From Rhyacophila brunnea (lineage: Eukaryota; Arthropoda; Insecta; Trichoptera; Rhyacophilidae), in assembly GCA_022495005.1 (NCBI GenBank), contig JAGYXB010000269.1, forward strand, positions 1,178,001 through 1,242,000: 64,000 bases of DNA, in the 5' to 3' direction. The stretch's first letter is position 1, and the number at the start of each line of letters is the position of its first letter. A program made the position numbers and the translations under genes. Below the pieces are notes generated by a model, which ran no database searches, was not told where the DNA came from, and saw nothing but the letters and a program-made list of their open reading frames with translations. This document shows, piece by piece, positions 21,661 through 33,299 of the stretch.

Positions 21661-23020
21661 GAGGTATCTCGAGGTAGACGGGGCATGCGTAGGTCATGAT
21701 CGGTCTGTCTATTGCTGTGTATAATAGCAGCTTGCTGCGATAGGCAAGCTTGCTCCTATGTCCTATCATCGGTCTGAGCATGGCTAATACTATGTTGGCT
21801 TGGCGTTTTTTATCGCAAATGTGTTCAAAAAATGTAAGTCTTCTGTCTAACGTAAGACCAAGATATTTGACCGAATCGGTCCAAAGGATTTTAGTCTTGT
21901 TCATTACCAGGTGATCTATGGCGCGCTTTCGCTTTTCAGTGCGGCGCGCGAAGGAAACGGCTTTACTTTTGTCTGCATTTATTTTTATACGCCACTTATC
22001 GCACCAGGCGGAAACCTGGTCGGCCGACCTTTGGACTAATTCTGTAGTTCTGTTTCTCCTTATTGCTTTGGACAAGATGGCTGTATCGTCTGCATATTGT
22101 GCTAATATGCAAGAATCTGCTGATGTATCTACTGGTATTGGGATATCCCGAGTGTATAGGTTATACAGGGTCGGGGCAAGCACGGATCCTTGAGGAACTT
22201 TAGCGATTGCTGGTCTGATAGAGGATTTTGCTCCGTACAGTTTGACTGCGAAGCGTCTATTGGTGAGGAAATAATTCAGTATCCTGATTGTTGGCTGATT
22301 TATTTCGGCCTCTGAGAGCTTTACTACGAGTCCTTCGACCCAAACTTTATCAAAAGCTTTGGCAATATCTAAAAACAAGCCAACAGTGTAAGTGTGGTGA
22401 TTAAAATCATCTGTAATGTATTCAGTGACACGTAGTAACTGGTGATTAATGGCGTGACCGGCCCTAAATCCATGTTGCTCGTCCGGAATGAGTTTTTTTC
22501 TCAAAGATAGTGATTTGAAGTCTGGAGTTTATGATTCTTTCAAGAATTTTGCTCATCGTAGGGAGGAAACTTATTGGCCTGTGGTTCTCGGGTAAGGTAC
22601 GGTCTTTACCTGGCTTTGGAAATAGGATGATGTCCGCTAGTTTCCAGCTATCTGGAAAGTACTGTGACTCTAAACAGGCATTGATAATCCCTGTTAAGGC
22701 TAATACGCCTTTCTCTGGTAGTTTCTTTAGGGTGAGATTACTCACCCCGTCATTGCCTGGCGCTTTGCGATTTTCAAGTTGCTTAATTAGATATTCAATC
22801 TCTTGAGTAGAGGTTGGATCTATCCTGTCGTGTATTATTGCGCTGGCTCTATCCATAATTGAATTTACGTGACGAGTGATTGGTCTGTTACTGTAATCTA
22901 TATCGTTAGGTGTAAATTGACCTTGGAGGCTGTCCGAAAATACCTCGAGTTTCTCCTCTGTGGTGTATACTGTCTTAGTATGTCTTTTCAGGGGGTTAAT
23001 AGGGCACTTTGGCTACGTGC
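21661..23020 (-). pseudogene. Jockey-clade LINE ORF2: reverse transcriptase, C-terminus missing
   Basis: The minus strand encodes a Jockey-type reverse transcriptase from PINPLK and TKTVYTTEEKLEVFSDSLQG through ENRKAPGNDGVSNLTLKKLP, WKLADIILFPKPGKD, HRPISFLPTMSKILERII, DEQHGFRAGHA, FLDIAKAFDKVW, KVPQGSVLAPTLYNLYTRDI, the catalytic AQYADDTAIL and YLGLTLDRRLTFFEHI. It breaks off after DRPIMTYACPVY. All polymerase motifs are present. One single-base slip in a T7 run (22493-22499, A7 in the mRNA) splits it into two frames. The endonuclease half is missing on the 5' side. Confidence 0.88.
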
Positions 23021-24417
23021 GGCGGGTACTTATAGGCAGTCATAGTGACAAGCTGCACGCCCGTTATGCAGTACCTGTCCATACTATTTACAATTGCAAA
23101 TTCTAAAAAGTATTGTTTTCTAGTATTTCAATTAACCAAGCGAAAATCTCACGTACGGAAGTGTTTGTAGTATCAAAATTTTTGTCTTCAAAATTCTAAC
23201 ATATAAATTCACTTCACGTGACGTAAGTCTCGTCATGGTCGAGCAGCGCGAGTCACAATTTCGTACCTACAAGAGGGCCGCCCGTGGGCACCGTACACGG
23301 TAGCAATAAAAATTAAATTTATTAAATTACTAAACTATCTAAACTAAGTACATGTATATTTATTATGTCTAATTATTTTATAATTACTGAGCAAAAGTTA
23401 ATCTTAGTCCTGAGCCATATATGGTTAGATATTTCGCAACCCTTTCTAGTTACGCAGGCTATGTTATTACACAGTCCACCGCGGTCTAAAAACGGTCACG
23501 TCATTACAAATTTCAGTTTGATCGGACGCGTGGAACGCGAGCTATCGTCTATGATTTTATTGTATGAAAATCTCGCGAATTCAGCGATTCGTGCGTGAAG
23601 GATGGGGCCGTACGCGTAAATGAGACAACTGCCGCAATATCGATCTGGAAACGCCGTTCTCAGAAAGCCGCGCTTCGGATCGCGAGAAAACCCGCGGGTC
23701 GATAGACGCGAATGCCGCCTCCCACATTGTCATGTTATTTACACATGACACACTGTAATTCATATGGCAACAAAATGGCAAAGGACAACATGAGTACGCG
23801 TGCACACCACGTTAGTTTCAAGGAGTTTGTAAACTATTTCCGGCGCTAAACAAAAAAGCGGCTTTTTAACATGAAGGCGCAGCGGGAGTCGCTCTCTCAG
23901 TTTTCATCGTTCGAACGAAGCAGACGTCTCTCTTAAGTTCCGAGCCAATGGAACCGGGGCCCATGGCTTCGATTTCCTGACGTTTTGGAGACGTTGATTA
24001 TGGCCAACCGAAGGACGTCCCCCACAGGCCAGGAGATCACAGGAACCCCAGGGTCCCGACACGTTTGAAGACGCACTCCTCGATTCCGTCCTGGAAGGAA
24101 TCGAGGACAGCGAAGAAGCTGAAGAGCATATGTGTATTTAGTATTCATTGTTACTTCCTTTACGTTACGGTCCACCGAACAAGCATTTGATTTCTATTCT
24201 AAAATTGTCTGAATATTGTATTACGTTAGGCGCTCGTGCCTTCGGCGAAATCGGCGATTTGATTAATTATACAACTTTATGCACTTTCGACCGCTAGTAA
24301 ATTTTATATATATTAATTATACATCTGTTAAATTTCTTTACACGCGTTTTATTTAAATTATGTTTTATCAATATTTTCTCTATGCATTTCATAGAGTGGC
24401 GCTCAAATCCGAGATAT
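23021..24417. other. Intergenic; possible LTR-like or promoter-like stretch
   Basis: No gene could be supported. 23560-24130 is richer in GC and CpG than its flanks. It contains an insect-type initiator match (TCAGTT at 23898-23903) followed by CGAACGAAGCAGACGTC, an arrangement seen in retrotransposon promoters. No paired LTR was found. The flanks are AT-rich. Confidence 0.25.
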
Positions 24418-25729
24418 TTACAATTGCATTTTTATGTCTTTTATTAATATAGGAACATACACGAATGAGTGAAGTAACCGGACAGGTAACTGAGGTTTTG
24501 GAGGTATTGTCAAACCACCCACGACCCTGCCTTCCCCCAGTCTCATGTTCTGCCGCGTTCCTATCCCATCTCCACGCTCCATACCCAGGCGCACCTGCCT
24601 GTATATCTCAAATCCAAGTCCCTTCCTACCCATCATAAATCCTACCCACCTTCCTTACCTACCTTTTCCTACATCACAATACCCCTCCCATAATCTTTTT
24701 CATTATATGACAACATGTATGAAAATTTAGTATGGAAACTGATGAAATGAAAATCGGGAAAAACTGGTTTCCTTGCAAAGAGCTTAGATTGTGTATGTTG
24801 ATGTTTTGTATGGGCCTTGGACTCGGATAGATTTTCGGCTGATTTTAATCGGTACAATGTTATAATTAATCGACATCTAGATTTATCCTATGGTTTAAAT
24901 TATGTTAATGTTATATTTCGAGGGTATACTGACAGAAAGCATTAAGTCATTAAAACAAGTTCTGAGATAATCGCAAAAAGGACTTTAACTTTTTTTTCAA
25001 AGCGTACTCCCACATAGATTTTTTTATGATTTAAAAACATTTTTTCTACATTATAAAGACTAACCTTAATGGCAAACACAATATACGACATGTTACAAGT
25101 CCTGTATTTTGTATACACAGAACGCATTAGGCCATTATCATGCTTTCTATCAGAATAAAAAAATAACAATATGATTTAATAATGTTTCTATTTTCTCACC
25201 ATTATATTCTATGAGTTTGTGCGTTTTACCAGGACGTAGAGCGTAAAATTGTACACATTTTGGCATTTAAAACAGAAAAACAGCAAAAACTGAGTTAATG
25301 CGATTGATTCTATACATTAACGCCTGTCTACATTCCACATACTGATAATACCTAATCATTGCCATACATAGGTCATTTTTTCATAGTACATCTCATCATG
25401 TTTAATTAAATTTAATTCTATCATTATCATTATTCGAAGTCCAATACATGATTATTCTATTCTTATTATTAATATACCTATCGCCTATTTATTAAACATC
25501 AAAATACCTATCACTATTATAGAAATACCTATTATTAACATCGAATTTAATTACTGCGTTATGTGTTTATTTGTCGTACTAGAATCTACGTTAATTTTGA
25601 TTACTATTAGGTCGTCGCTATATACATTCTTACCATTACTCTTCTTGGTCCTTATGACCGACTTACATCATCCACAGTTTACCTTGAGAGGCGTTGGAAC
25701 CTGTCAAAGCAAACTGCGGGACTTCTACA
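24418..25729. other. Intergenic, no gene recognised
   Basis: 24420-24660 is pyrimidine-rich on the plus strand. Read on the minus strand it ends in AATAAAAG, which could be a retroposed 3' end. The rest is AT-rich with no supported feature. Confidence 0.3.
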
Positions 25730-25740
25730 TACATTTACAT

Positions 25741-25927
25741 TTTTTTTTGAATTATTAATAACCATGTCCTTGCTTTTTCGTACAAGGTGGTTGTTAGTAA
25801 TTTTGAACAATCACAAACACCCAGGCTTTGAGAAAAACACATAAATGTTTTTGTCATGACCGGGAATCGAACCCAGAACTCTCGGGTGGAAGGCCAGCGC
25901 CTTACCCACTGCACCACGAGAGCCGCC
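25741..25927 (-). mobile_element. tRNA-derived SINE, 187 bp, 11-base TSD TACATTTACAT
   Basis: Read on the minus strand, the head is tRNA-like (A box TGGTGCAGTGGGTAAGGCGC, B box GGTTCGATTCC). An unrelated body of about 110 bases follows and the 3' end is an A-run. TACATTTACAT flanks it at 25730-25740 and 25928-25938. A separate SINE family from the one at 4248. A functional tRNA is unlikely because the acceptor stem does not close and the body and tail are joined on. Confidence 0.85.
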
Positions 25928-25938
25928 TACATTTACAT

Positions 25939-27035
25939 ATTGCTCTGCTTTGTTGAGGGTCGTAGTCATATAACCGGTGGCACATTGACTACTTGGATCA
26001 GACTGGATCAGACCGAGCGGTTGGGTCAGCACTACTCCTTATGGGAGCACCCCGCAGGGGTCTACGAATTAGGTGCGCGACAAATCCCCCCCCAAAAACC
26101 GAACCCCGCAAGCGTCTGATCTCAATGCGCCAGCGGCCACCCTCATTCCGCATCGACAACAATTGACAATACATGCAAAACTAAATATAAAAATAAAGAG
26201 ACACTACACATGCACATGGATAACAAAATATTTTTTTTTTAATTTGGACTTCACCCAGTGTCGGGACTATAGTCGGGACGAAAATATCGTATTGGCAAAA
26301 GATTATATAATGCAAATATTGATTAGATAAATATCATTCCCAGGTCGTTGGTGACAGATGTTGACTCCCCACCTCCTCACCAAGAATGCGTTACTGGGCG
26401 AGGTCGCACGCGGTACCTCTTCATCAATCGTTCGTCAAGGTTTGGTGGACAGTTTTCCCGTTGTGAGCCAAGCAACCCGTTGACAACATGCCGAGGAGCG
26501 TCCCCCAGTATGTTTGCGACATGACGTTGCATAAGAAGTAATTATATCTAATTGTTAGTGTACGCATGCACATAAGGAAAGTAATAAAAGAAAGAAACAC
26601 ATAAAAAGAAACCTAAAATGGACAACCACACACCCTGTTACGATGCCTGCCTCCACCCTTCATCGTCAATTTTCATCTTAAATTGGCAGAATACCAATCT
26701 ATATCCTTCCTACATAATAAATTACTATCTCGTTAACCCGTTGATTGAAGTTACGTGTATGAGAGACATGACACGTTGCATATATACATATTTTGTAGGT
26801 AAGTACAAAGAATGAAGAATTGATTCTCGAAAGACCAATTCTGAGTATGTTTGAATTTTTATTCTATAGGCGTCGCGACGCCGGCCAACGTCGGATCGCC
26901 TTCATGAGTCTATTGTTTGTATTCAGTTTTGATAATTTCATATAATAATTTTCGACGGGGTGTTGTCCGTCGATGTGACAATTGGTGATACGTAATATTA
27001 TGCTTTTTACTTCCGGATTTAAGATTAATAACCCC
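25939..27035. other. Intergenic or LTR-element flank, no gene recognised
   Basis: This stretch lies just downstream (minus sense) of the Gypsy integrase tail, so an LTR would be expected here. A purine run AGGGGG is present at about 27033, but I could not find a matching second LTR. 26000-26150 is mildly GC-rich. Confidence 0.3.
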
Positions 27036-27860
27036 CTATTGTTCGTCTTCGGAGGTCGAGCGGGCTATCCCCTTCGGGCGTCGTTTCCCCGTGCGTCCCG
27101 CGATTCGGAACTTCCGCTTGGGAGGCCTTGACTTGAAAGGCGCGTCGTCGAGGATGTCATCCAACGCGTTCTTCCGGTCCTCCCGGCTCCTGTCCCCGCC
27201 GGGCACGGTGGTGCCGACATCAGCCTCGGGCGCGTCTGAACACGCGAACCTTGGTGACGTATGTCTGTCGGTATCGTCGGTGCAGTCTTCCTGGCGATGC
27301 CCCCCTGATGCTGCGGGACAAATTCCATCGTCTTCGTCGTCAGACTCCAGGAGTCCTTCCATCTCATCTCCACTTCCGTAGAAGTTGGATTCTTGTCCTT
27401 CGTCTCCCGCGGTCGGGGTCGCTGGCGGCCCACTTGGTCAGGGGACGTCACCCAAGCTCGCGGGAGTGACGGCGGGCGGTACTAGTGGTGACGCCGGGCC
27501 GTCGGTTCTCTCGCTCGTCACCTCTGGTCCTGTGGTTGCAGGGGGGAGGTATCGTCGGAGTTGGTCGACGTGGAACTTGTAAGGCCGCCGACGCCGGTTC
27601 ACGAAGTATTGTGTGTGCCCCACCTTCATGATTATAGTATGGCGCCCGCTCCACTTCGCGTCGAGGCCAGCGCACGCGCCGGGCCTCTTCTTTGGGTGTT
27701 CCTTGGTGTACACCTTGTCACCCATCTCGAACGTCAGTGGACCGGTGGTAGGCTCGGTACTCCGGTTCCGGAAGTACGCCCCTTGGTTTGTTGATACCGC
27801 AGCGTTCATCTCATCCCTGTTCACACTCTGAGAAATGCACAAGATCACTTCGGCGGCCAA
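27036..27860 (-). pseudogene. Gypsy-type LTR retrotransposon: integrase C-terminal tail
   Basis: Minus-strand frames encode FEMGDKVYTKEHPKKRPG, LDAKWSGRHTIIMKVGHTQY and YKFHVDQLRRYLPP, the pattern of the Gypsy integrase C-terminal (GPY/F-like) module, followed by a Pro/Thr/Asp-rich acidic tail in an overlapping frame. The zinc-binding and DDE catalytic parts of integrase, reverse transcriptase and protease are absent, so this is a short 3' remnant. Coding is strikingly GC-rich against its surroundings. Confidence 0.7.
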
Positions 27861-27869
27861 CAGGCGTTT

Positions 27870-28734
27870 ATAGCAACATTTGACAGATTAATATTTTTAT
27901 TTCAAATATTTAAATTCCTAACTGAGGTGCCGTGCCACACTAACGATTAGGCAGCGTTCAGCAAGATGCAGGTACAGTAAAATTGAAATAAACGTGATTC
28001 GTTGCATTTGACACGATGCTCACCATCAAAAATTGAAGAATCTTTTAGAAGTCATCTTTAAAATTTCTAGACCAGACGAGAATTGAAAATCAAATTGAGA
28101 ATATAATAAAATTTTTGCATTATTTTCCATGAAAAATCGTTTCGCCGATGTCTTTTGAATTATTAGTAGTTATAAGTAAAAATTACCCATTACTTTGCCA
28201 TGTATGTAACAATAAAAATAAAATTATACTTTACACTGTTTTTGTCATCAAGTCGATATTTACTCTTGGTTTTTGACGGTCAGTAAACTTTCGCGGAGGA
28301 CCTTTGTCTGATTTTCCGTTTCTATGACGACTCTGAAAATGAATCAACGTATTCAACGGCGCATATAGAATTAATCCTATGTGATTAAAACATGGAAAAA
28401 GCTACGATATTTCTATTAAATAATCGATACATTATAAAAAAATATGATTATCCAATTTTAATTTATGATTATGATCTACAAAAAATGTTATGTTGTGATG
28501 ATATAAATGATTTATTAATTAATTCATCATTTACGATTATTTCTTAAAACAGTTTTTTTCGATTATCTTGAAATATGACTCAAATCACATAGGAGGTATT
28601 TAATATACAGCGACCTTGTGCATACATATTCAATATTTGTGATTGTTGATCAGTCTGCATGTCCTTAAAATATTTTGACAGCGTCCAAAAATGTTCTGGG
28701 TTATCCATGAATAATCCATGAATAATAATAATAA
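27870..28734. other. AT-rich intergenic stretch
   Basis: No frame, repeat copy or inverted pair was supported, apart from short TAATAATAATAA runs at about 28722. Confidence 0.35.
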
Positions 28735-29009
28735 GAAATTTCATTTTTAACCAGTCAAGGGATTTTTTTACGTTTTTCGAACAATTTTTTGAACAAGCTC
28801 TCCAAACTTCTTATATTGCGAAATTATAGTAAGTACTTTGTACCAATTTATCAAACGGAAATATCGAAATTTTAGTACTTTTTACACATTTTTTCTGATA
28901 TTCAAAATTATAGTATTTTGGGCGTACTATACCTGTTTTATATCGTACATAGTACGCGGACCAAAATTATAGTACAAATACTATAATTATAGTATGGTTG
29001 GCAATACTG
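28735..29009. mobile_element. CAGTGTTGCC-family MITE, left-truncated
   Basis: It matches the right half of the 16697-17164 copy (GGGCGTACTATACCTGTTTT; ACTATAATTATAGTATGG) and ends GGTTGGCAATACTG at 29009. The other half is missing. Confidence 0.8.
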
Positions 29010-29659
29010 ATACAGCGGCACCGAATATGGTGGCCTAGGCCAAAGCTATTAAGCTCCTTCTAGTAGAAAAGTTTTTCTATCACGAAAGAATAACATTAAT
29101 TATTTACCCTTGTAGTCATTGGTTCAGACAGTCGTAATGGAAGATGTGTCCACATTTTGTTATTGATACCTAATCTGTTGCAGCGAAAAAACAGATCGCA
29201 AATACCGCATATCGTCATTACGATGAATCTGGAATAGATAGAAATGTTTCAATAATTAAGGTGTCCCAACATAACGATGGTTTTCTGCCTTGTTTTAGAG
29301 AGTCTGTTATAAGGAAATAAGCTTTGATTAATTTTAAAAATGAAAAATTTGATTTAGTTTTCAATAAAACAGCAAACTACCAAAGAGATAAATAAATGAA
29401 TTGCAATTTTTATTTAGGGCATTCGAAAAAAGAACGTTTCTCAATAATAAACAAAAATATTAATCTATCAAATGTTGCTATAATTGCCTATAACAAAACT
29501 TGGAAAATGTATTGTGTTACAAAACCTCTAAATGAAAATTTTGTTGCCAATGTCCGCTTTAAAATAGATATAGGGAAGCTAGACTACAAAATAATATGCT
29601 CTCGCCAGTCTGTCTCGCTAGGTCTTGCAGACAGCTTTTCGTCATAGTGACTTGGTGTT

Positions 29660-32635
29660 TTTTTTTTTTTTTTTTTTTTCTAGATGCCTTTATGGATACC
29701 TCGCACTTACTATCGAGGTTTCTTAAGGACTTTGGCACGCAAACTACTCTACTTGATGCTAGTCAAATGAAAATTGTGCCGGCTGAGAGAATATGCCTTA
29801 TTGAAAACTGTTCTTTTACCCGCATCGGGTATTGCTAATTTGAATTCGGCCAGGGCCTATGATACCGCCTTGCAAAAACCCTGGAAAATTCTTAGTAGCG
29901 CAAGGCGGAGGTGATTCTGATGAATATTTTGTCGTATTCATTGGGAACTGAGGACTGCGATTTGTAGTCGAGTTTTTTCCCGTGGTAAAAGAAATGTCGC
30001 ATTGGACTAATGTTCTAAGTATATACTTATCCTATCTTATATGATTGCAGTCACTGGATCTGAAAGGCATGAATCATCTTTACATGTCACCATTTATTAT
30101 TTTTATTCTTTTTATTACATCAATACAGAAATTAAAAAGGGCATCTCTTCCGGCCTCGTTTGCCATGGTCCCCGGAAGGTCTCGAATGTCCGCATCTGCC
30201 ATCTGTAATAAAAAGTTCAGGTTGTGCCGCTCCTTGCTAAAGATTTGACAATCTAGGAGTAAATGTAAGACGTCCTGGTCGCTTCCGTCGTCGCATGGAC
30301 ACTTTCCATCAGATGTTATTTTAAACCGGTGCAGGTATGCTCGCATGACTCCGTGACCTGTAAGAATCTGAGTCATCTCAAAACACAGTCCCTTATGCAC
30401 CCTGACGTCTCGTGCTGCTAAAATTGAAGGTAAAAACTTTCGGGTCAACTCCCCTGTCGATGAGTTTATGTATCGTGAGTTCCATTCGTTTTTCACCATG
30501 TCTGAAATTGTAATTTTCGCGTAGCTCAGAGGAAATTTGTCATAAGCTACCGCGGTCTTGGGTTCAGAGGCACCATGCCGAGCCAATTTGTCAGCTCTTT
30601 CATTTCCTTCTATCCCGGTGTGTCCCCTTATCCACTTGAAGTGCACCTCGGGGTGGCGCCGTCTCAGTAGAGCGGACTCGCTGTGAATAGAAAAGACAAT
30701 CGGATTAGTAGACAACGGATTTCCAATTGCTTGGATTGAGCTTTTGGAGTCCGAATAAATACAAATACTATGGTTTTCGGTGAGCTTTCGCTGAATTGGA
30801 TCTGAGCCTGCCCACTCCAGAGCGCATTGGATGGCATAGAGTTCAGCCTGCATTACCGTACAATATCTGGCAAGGCGGTACTTACGAGCCGCTATCTCAC
30901 CGCCATTAATGTATGCCACAAACCCTGCACCAGTACCGCCATCAATTTTGCTCCCATCCGTGAAAATCGGCATGTTATTGCATTCGTTGCTTTCCAACGT
31001 TGCAGGATAAGAAACCACTTCAGAAAATAGTCTAGCCGGGTGTGGCAGCCTTCTATAGTCCACCGGTTTTTCGTAAAGCCTGTCGTCAGGCAGAAAACCT
31101 GCGAGGCCCTCCTCGCCCTTCTTAGCTCTGTAAATGAGAGCGATTTGTTTTAAACGTAAATCTAGAGGCATAAGTCCTGCTAGAGCTTGCGTTGAATTGA
31201 GCGAAGCCGTTCGGTAAGCTCTGCATATTCGTATCGCTAGTGCTCGCTGAACCGTATTGAGTTTTTTTGCTATGCTTTTCCGTTTGGCAGCTTCATGCCA
31301 TATGCTGGCCGCATACGTGATCATAGGCTCAATAGCACAAGTGTAGAGAATTCGAAGAGCTTCAGAAGATACACCCCATGTGGGTTTGGCCATTCTTGCT
31401 AGTTTGAGCGAAGTCACCGCGGCTCTTTTGCAGATGCTGTCCGCATGCTTTGACCAATTTAGTTTGTCATCGATTACAACCCCTAAAAGTTTAAGATCCC
31501 TAGAAAAAGATAGAGGTTGCCCATTCATCACCAGCGAAGGCGGAGAGACGCGCCTCCTAGTAAAGAATAAGGCCTTCGTTTTCTCCGCGGAGAAAGACAG
31601 TTTGACCTTCCTTCCCCAGGCCTCAACGCTCTCCAGCACGCTGTTAGTCATGGATTCTAGAGAACCAAGTTCTTTGGATTCCATAATCAGCAATACATCA
31701 TCAGCAAAGGCCTGTGCGTGTACACCTTCAGGAAACGGCATAGAGAGAAGATCGTCGAGAACTATGTTCCACAGTACAGGGCCGCAAGACGAACCTTGTA
31801 TGCATCCCTTTGATGTCTCTTTGGTAGCAGATGCTCCAGCATATTCGACGAAGACTTCTCGGTCGGATAGATAGTTTTTGATGAGCCTGAAAATGTTAGC
31901 GGGACAATTTTTAGATTTCAACTGTTGAAGAAGATATGGCCACCATGCGTTGTCAAACGCGCCTTTGATATCAAGAGATACCGCCACTACGAGCTGACCA
32001 TCGCGGTTAGCCCCCCTGATTCTATCAATTGCTGCATGAAGCGCGTCTTCAGTACTCTTTTGAGGGGTGAAACCGTACTGGTATTCGCTGAGCAGATGTT
32101 TAGTCTGAAGTTTCCAGGAAACTCGATTAATAAATAATTTTTCGAGTACTTTACCGAACACGGGCAGCAATCCGATGGGCCGATATGACGAGACGTTAGC
32201 GTAGTCGTCCTTTCCCGGTTTGGGAATGACCACCACTCTAGCTACTTTCCAGATTTTTGGAAAATGACCAATTCGCAAACAAGCATTATAAAGAGCGACA
32301 ACTATGCTAGGAACAGTTAAGAATGAATTGAGACAGATATCCGCCGTGAAACTGTCGTGTCCCGGAGCTTTAGCTAGATTGAACAGCCTCATTGTTCTTT
32401 CGACCTCCTCGAGAGTGAAGTTCTCGTCGTCATCTTCCTCTGAAGGAATCGAGGCCGCATTTCGGATCAATGTCTGTTGCTCCGTTTCGTTTGCAATACT
32501 GTCGTCTGGAAAAAAATACGCAAGAAGAGCCTCTGCAGATTCGAGAGCCGAAGAGGTCATGCGACCGTTGATTGTCAGAGTTTCAGGCGGTTTGAACGCC
32601 ATACTTTTGAGCAATCTCTGAAGACTAGACCATAC
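29660..32635 (-). mobile_element. 5'-truncated LINE (I/R1-like) with poly(A) and 13-base TSD
   Basis: On the minus strand the insert ends in an A-run (T-run at 29660-29679). GTGACTTGGTGTT flanks it at 29647-29659 and 32636-32648. About 400 bases of 3' UTR follow the stop. The 5' end is cut inside ORF2, so the endonuclease and ORF1 are missing: the usual outcome of incomplete target-primed reverse transcription. An identical target duplication and an undamaged frame point to a young insertion. Confidence 0.93.
30080..32614 (-). CDS. LINE ORF2 fragment: reverse transcriptase and RNase H (844 aa)
   Basis: The frame has no stops. Residues about 80-380 are a LINE reverse transcriptase: APGHDSFTADICLN, VVVIPKPGKDD, SYRPIGLLPVFGKVLEKL, VSLDIKGAFDNAWW, GCIQGSSCGPVLWN and catalytic AFADDVLLI (303-306 FADD). 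Residues 550-680 are an RNase H with all acidic residues in place: D553 (TDGSK), E591 (AELYAIQ), D622 (SDSKS), H665 and D675 (GHTGIEGNERAD). A C-terminal C-x-C...H-x5-C cluster (773-793) follows, as in I/R1-group LINEs. The frame continues upstream of the first ATG to the truncation point, so this ATG is not a native start. Its own endonuclease is missing. It has no promoter of its own and expression is unlikely. Confidence 0.9.
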   Translation of the reverse strand: MLKSMAFKPPETLTINGRMTSSALESAEALLAYFFPDDSIANETEQQTLIRNAASIPSEEDDDENFTLEEVERTMRLFNLAKAPGHDSFTADICLNSFLTVPSIVVALYNACLRIGHFPKIWKVARVVVIPKPGKDDYANVSSYRPIGLLPVFGKVLEKLFINRVSWKLQTKHLLSEYQYGFTPQKSTEDALHAAIDRIRGANRDGQLVVAVSLDIKGAFDNAWWPYLLQQLKSKNCPANIFRLIKNYLSDREVFVEYAGASATKETSKGCIQGSSCGPVLWNIVLDDLLSMPFPEGVHAQAFADDVLLIMESKELGSLESMTNSVLESVEAWGRKVKLSFSAEKTKALFFTRRRVSPPSLVMNGQPLSFSRDLKLLGVVIDDKLNWSKHADSICKRAAVTSLKLARMAKPTWGVSSEALRILYTCAIEPMITYAASIWHEAAKRKSIAKKLNTVQRALAIRICRAYRTASLNSTQALAGLMPLDLRLKQIALIYRAKKGEEGLAGFLPDDRLYEKPVDYRRLPHPARLFSEVVSYPATLESNECNNMPIFTDGSKIDGGTGAGFVAYINGGEIAARKYRLARYCTVMQAELYAIQCALEWAGSDPIQRKLTENHSICIYSDSKSSIQAIGNPLSTNPIVFSIHSESALLRRRHPEVHFKWIRGHTGIEGNERADKLARHGASEPKTAVAYDKFPLSYAKITISDMVKNEWNSRYINSSTGELTRKFLPSILAARDVRVHKGLCFEMTQILTGHGVMRAYLHRFKITSDGKCPCDDGSDQDVLHLLLDCQIFSKERHNLNFLLQMADADIRDLPGTMANEAGRDALFNFCIDVIKRIKIINGDM

Positions 32636-33299
32636 GTGACTTGGTGTTGGATTTTAATATAATAATTGTAAAGCGTGTATAGACGGCGCCATAGTTTTTT
32701 CTTCGGGATGGATTTTCATTCACGTCAGACAGTTGAAAATTTAGCTGATTTGTCAGTTTTACGATCTGCATGTCGTCACTGCCAATACAAATTTGGAGTC
32801 ATGTGCGTAGTCTATTCTGGAGTCTGGCCTTCTCAATATCGTCTGACACCATTTCAGGTTGCTAGGCTTAGCAGAACAGCTGGCAATCGCCGATTGCTAC
32901 CACTGTGATTTTAATTTTAATACAATATATGTGTAGGTATGTGCATTTAAATATGATAAATAATTATACATTTCAATCGTGATTATCATAAATAGCGATC
33001 CAATATAACGCGAATATTAATCTCTTTCGGGTCCCATTTACATAATAGAAAAAGGTGAGCAGCATAAAAATAAATTTAAACATTATTTTGTTTCATTGTC
33101 TATAAAAAATAAATGCTTGGAGCCATAGAATAATATTTTAAAAATCATATTTTGATTTAAAAATTAACCTTAAACAATATAGTTTCCCGGTGCGGGACAT
33201 TCATATCGAGACAAATATTGATAAATAATGAAGCAATACATACTATATCTGATAAGAATAGGAATTTATAAGACCTAAAGATGTGGAATCAGCTTAAAG

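Noticed and set aside
17397..23020. A telomere
   Set aside because: The Jockey cluster recalls telomeric arrays, but no telomeric short repeat is seen and unique genes lie on both sides.
24418..24730. Proline/serine-rich frames on the plus strand
   Set aside because: Low-complexity pyrimidine-rich DNA explains them; no exon borders or family match.
25855..25927. A tRNA gene on the minus strand
   Set aside because: The boxes are good, but the acceptor stem does not pair and the sequence is fused to a body and A-tail with an 11-base duplication. It is a SINE head.
27065..27831. Plus-strand and alternative-frame open stretches over the Gypsy remnant
   Set aside because: GC-rich coding on the minus strand leaves few stops in other frames; no motif supports them.
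31380..31874. 164-codon plus-strand frame
   Set aside because: Antisense to the LINE reverse transcriptase and without family features.
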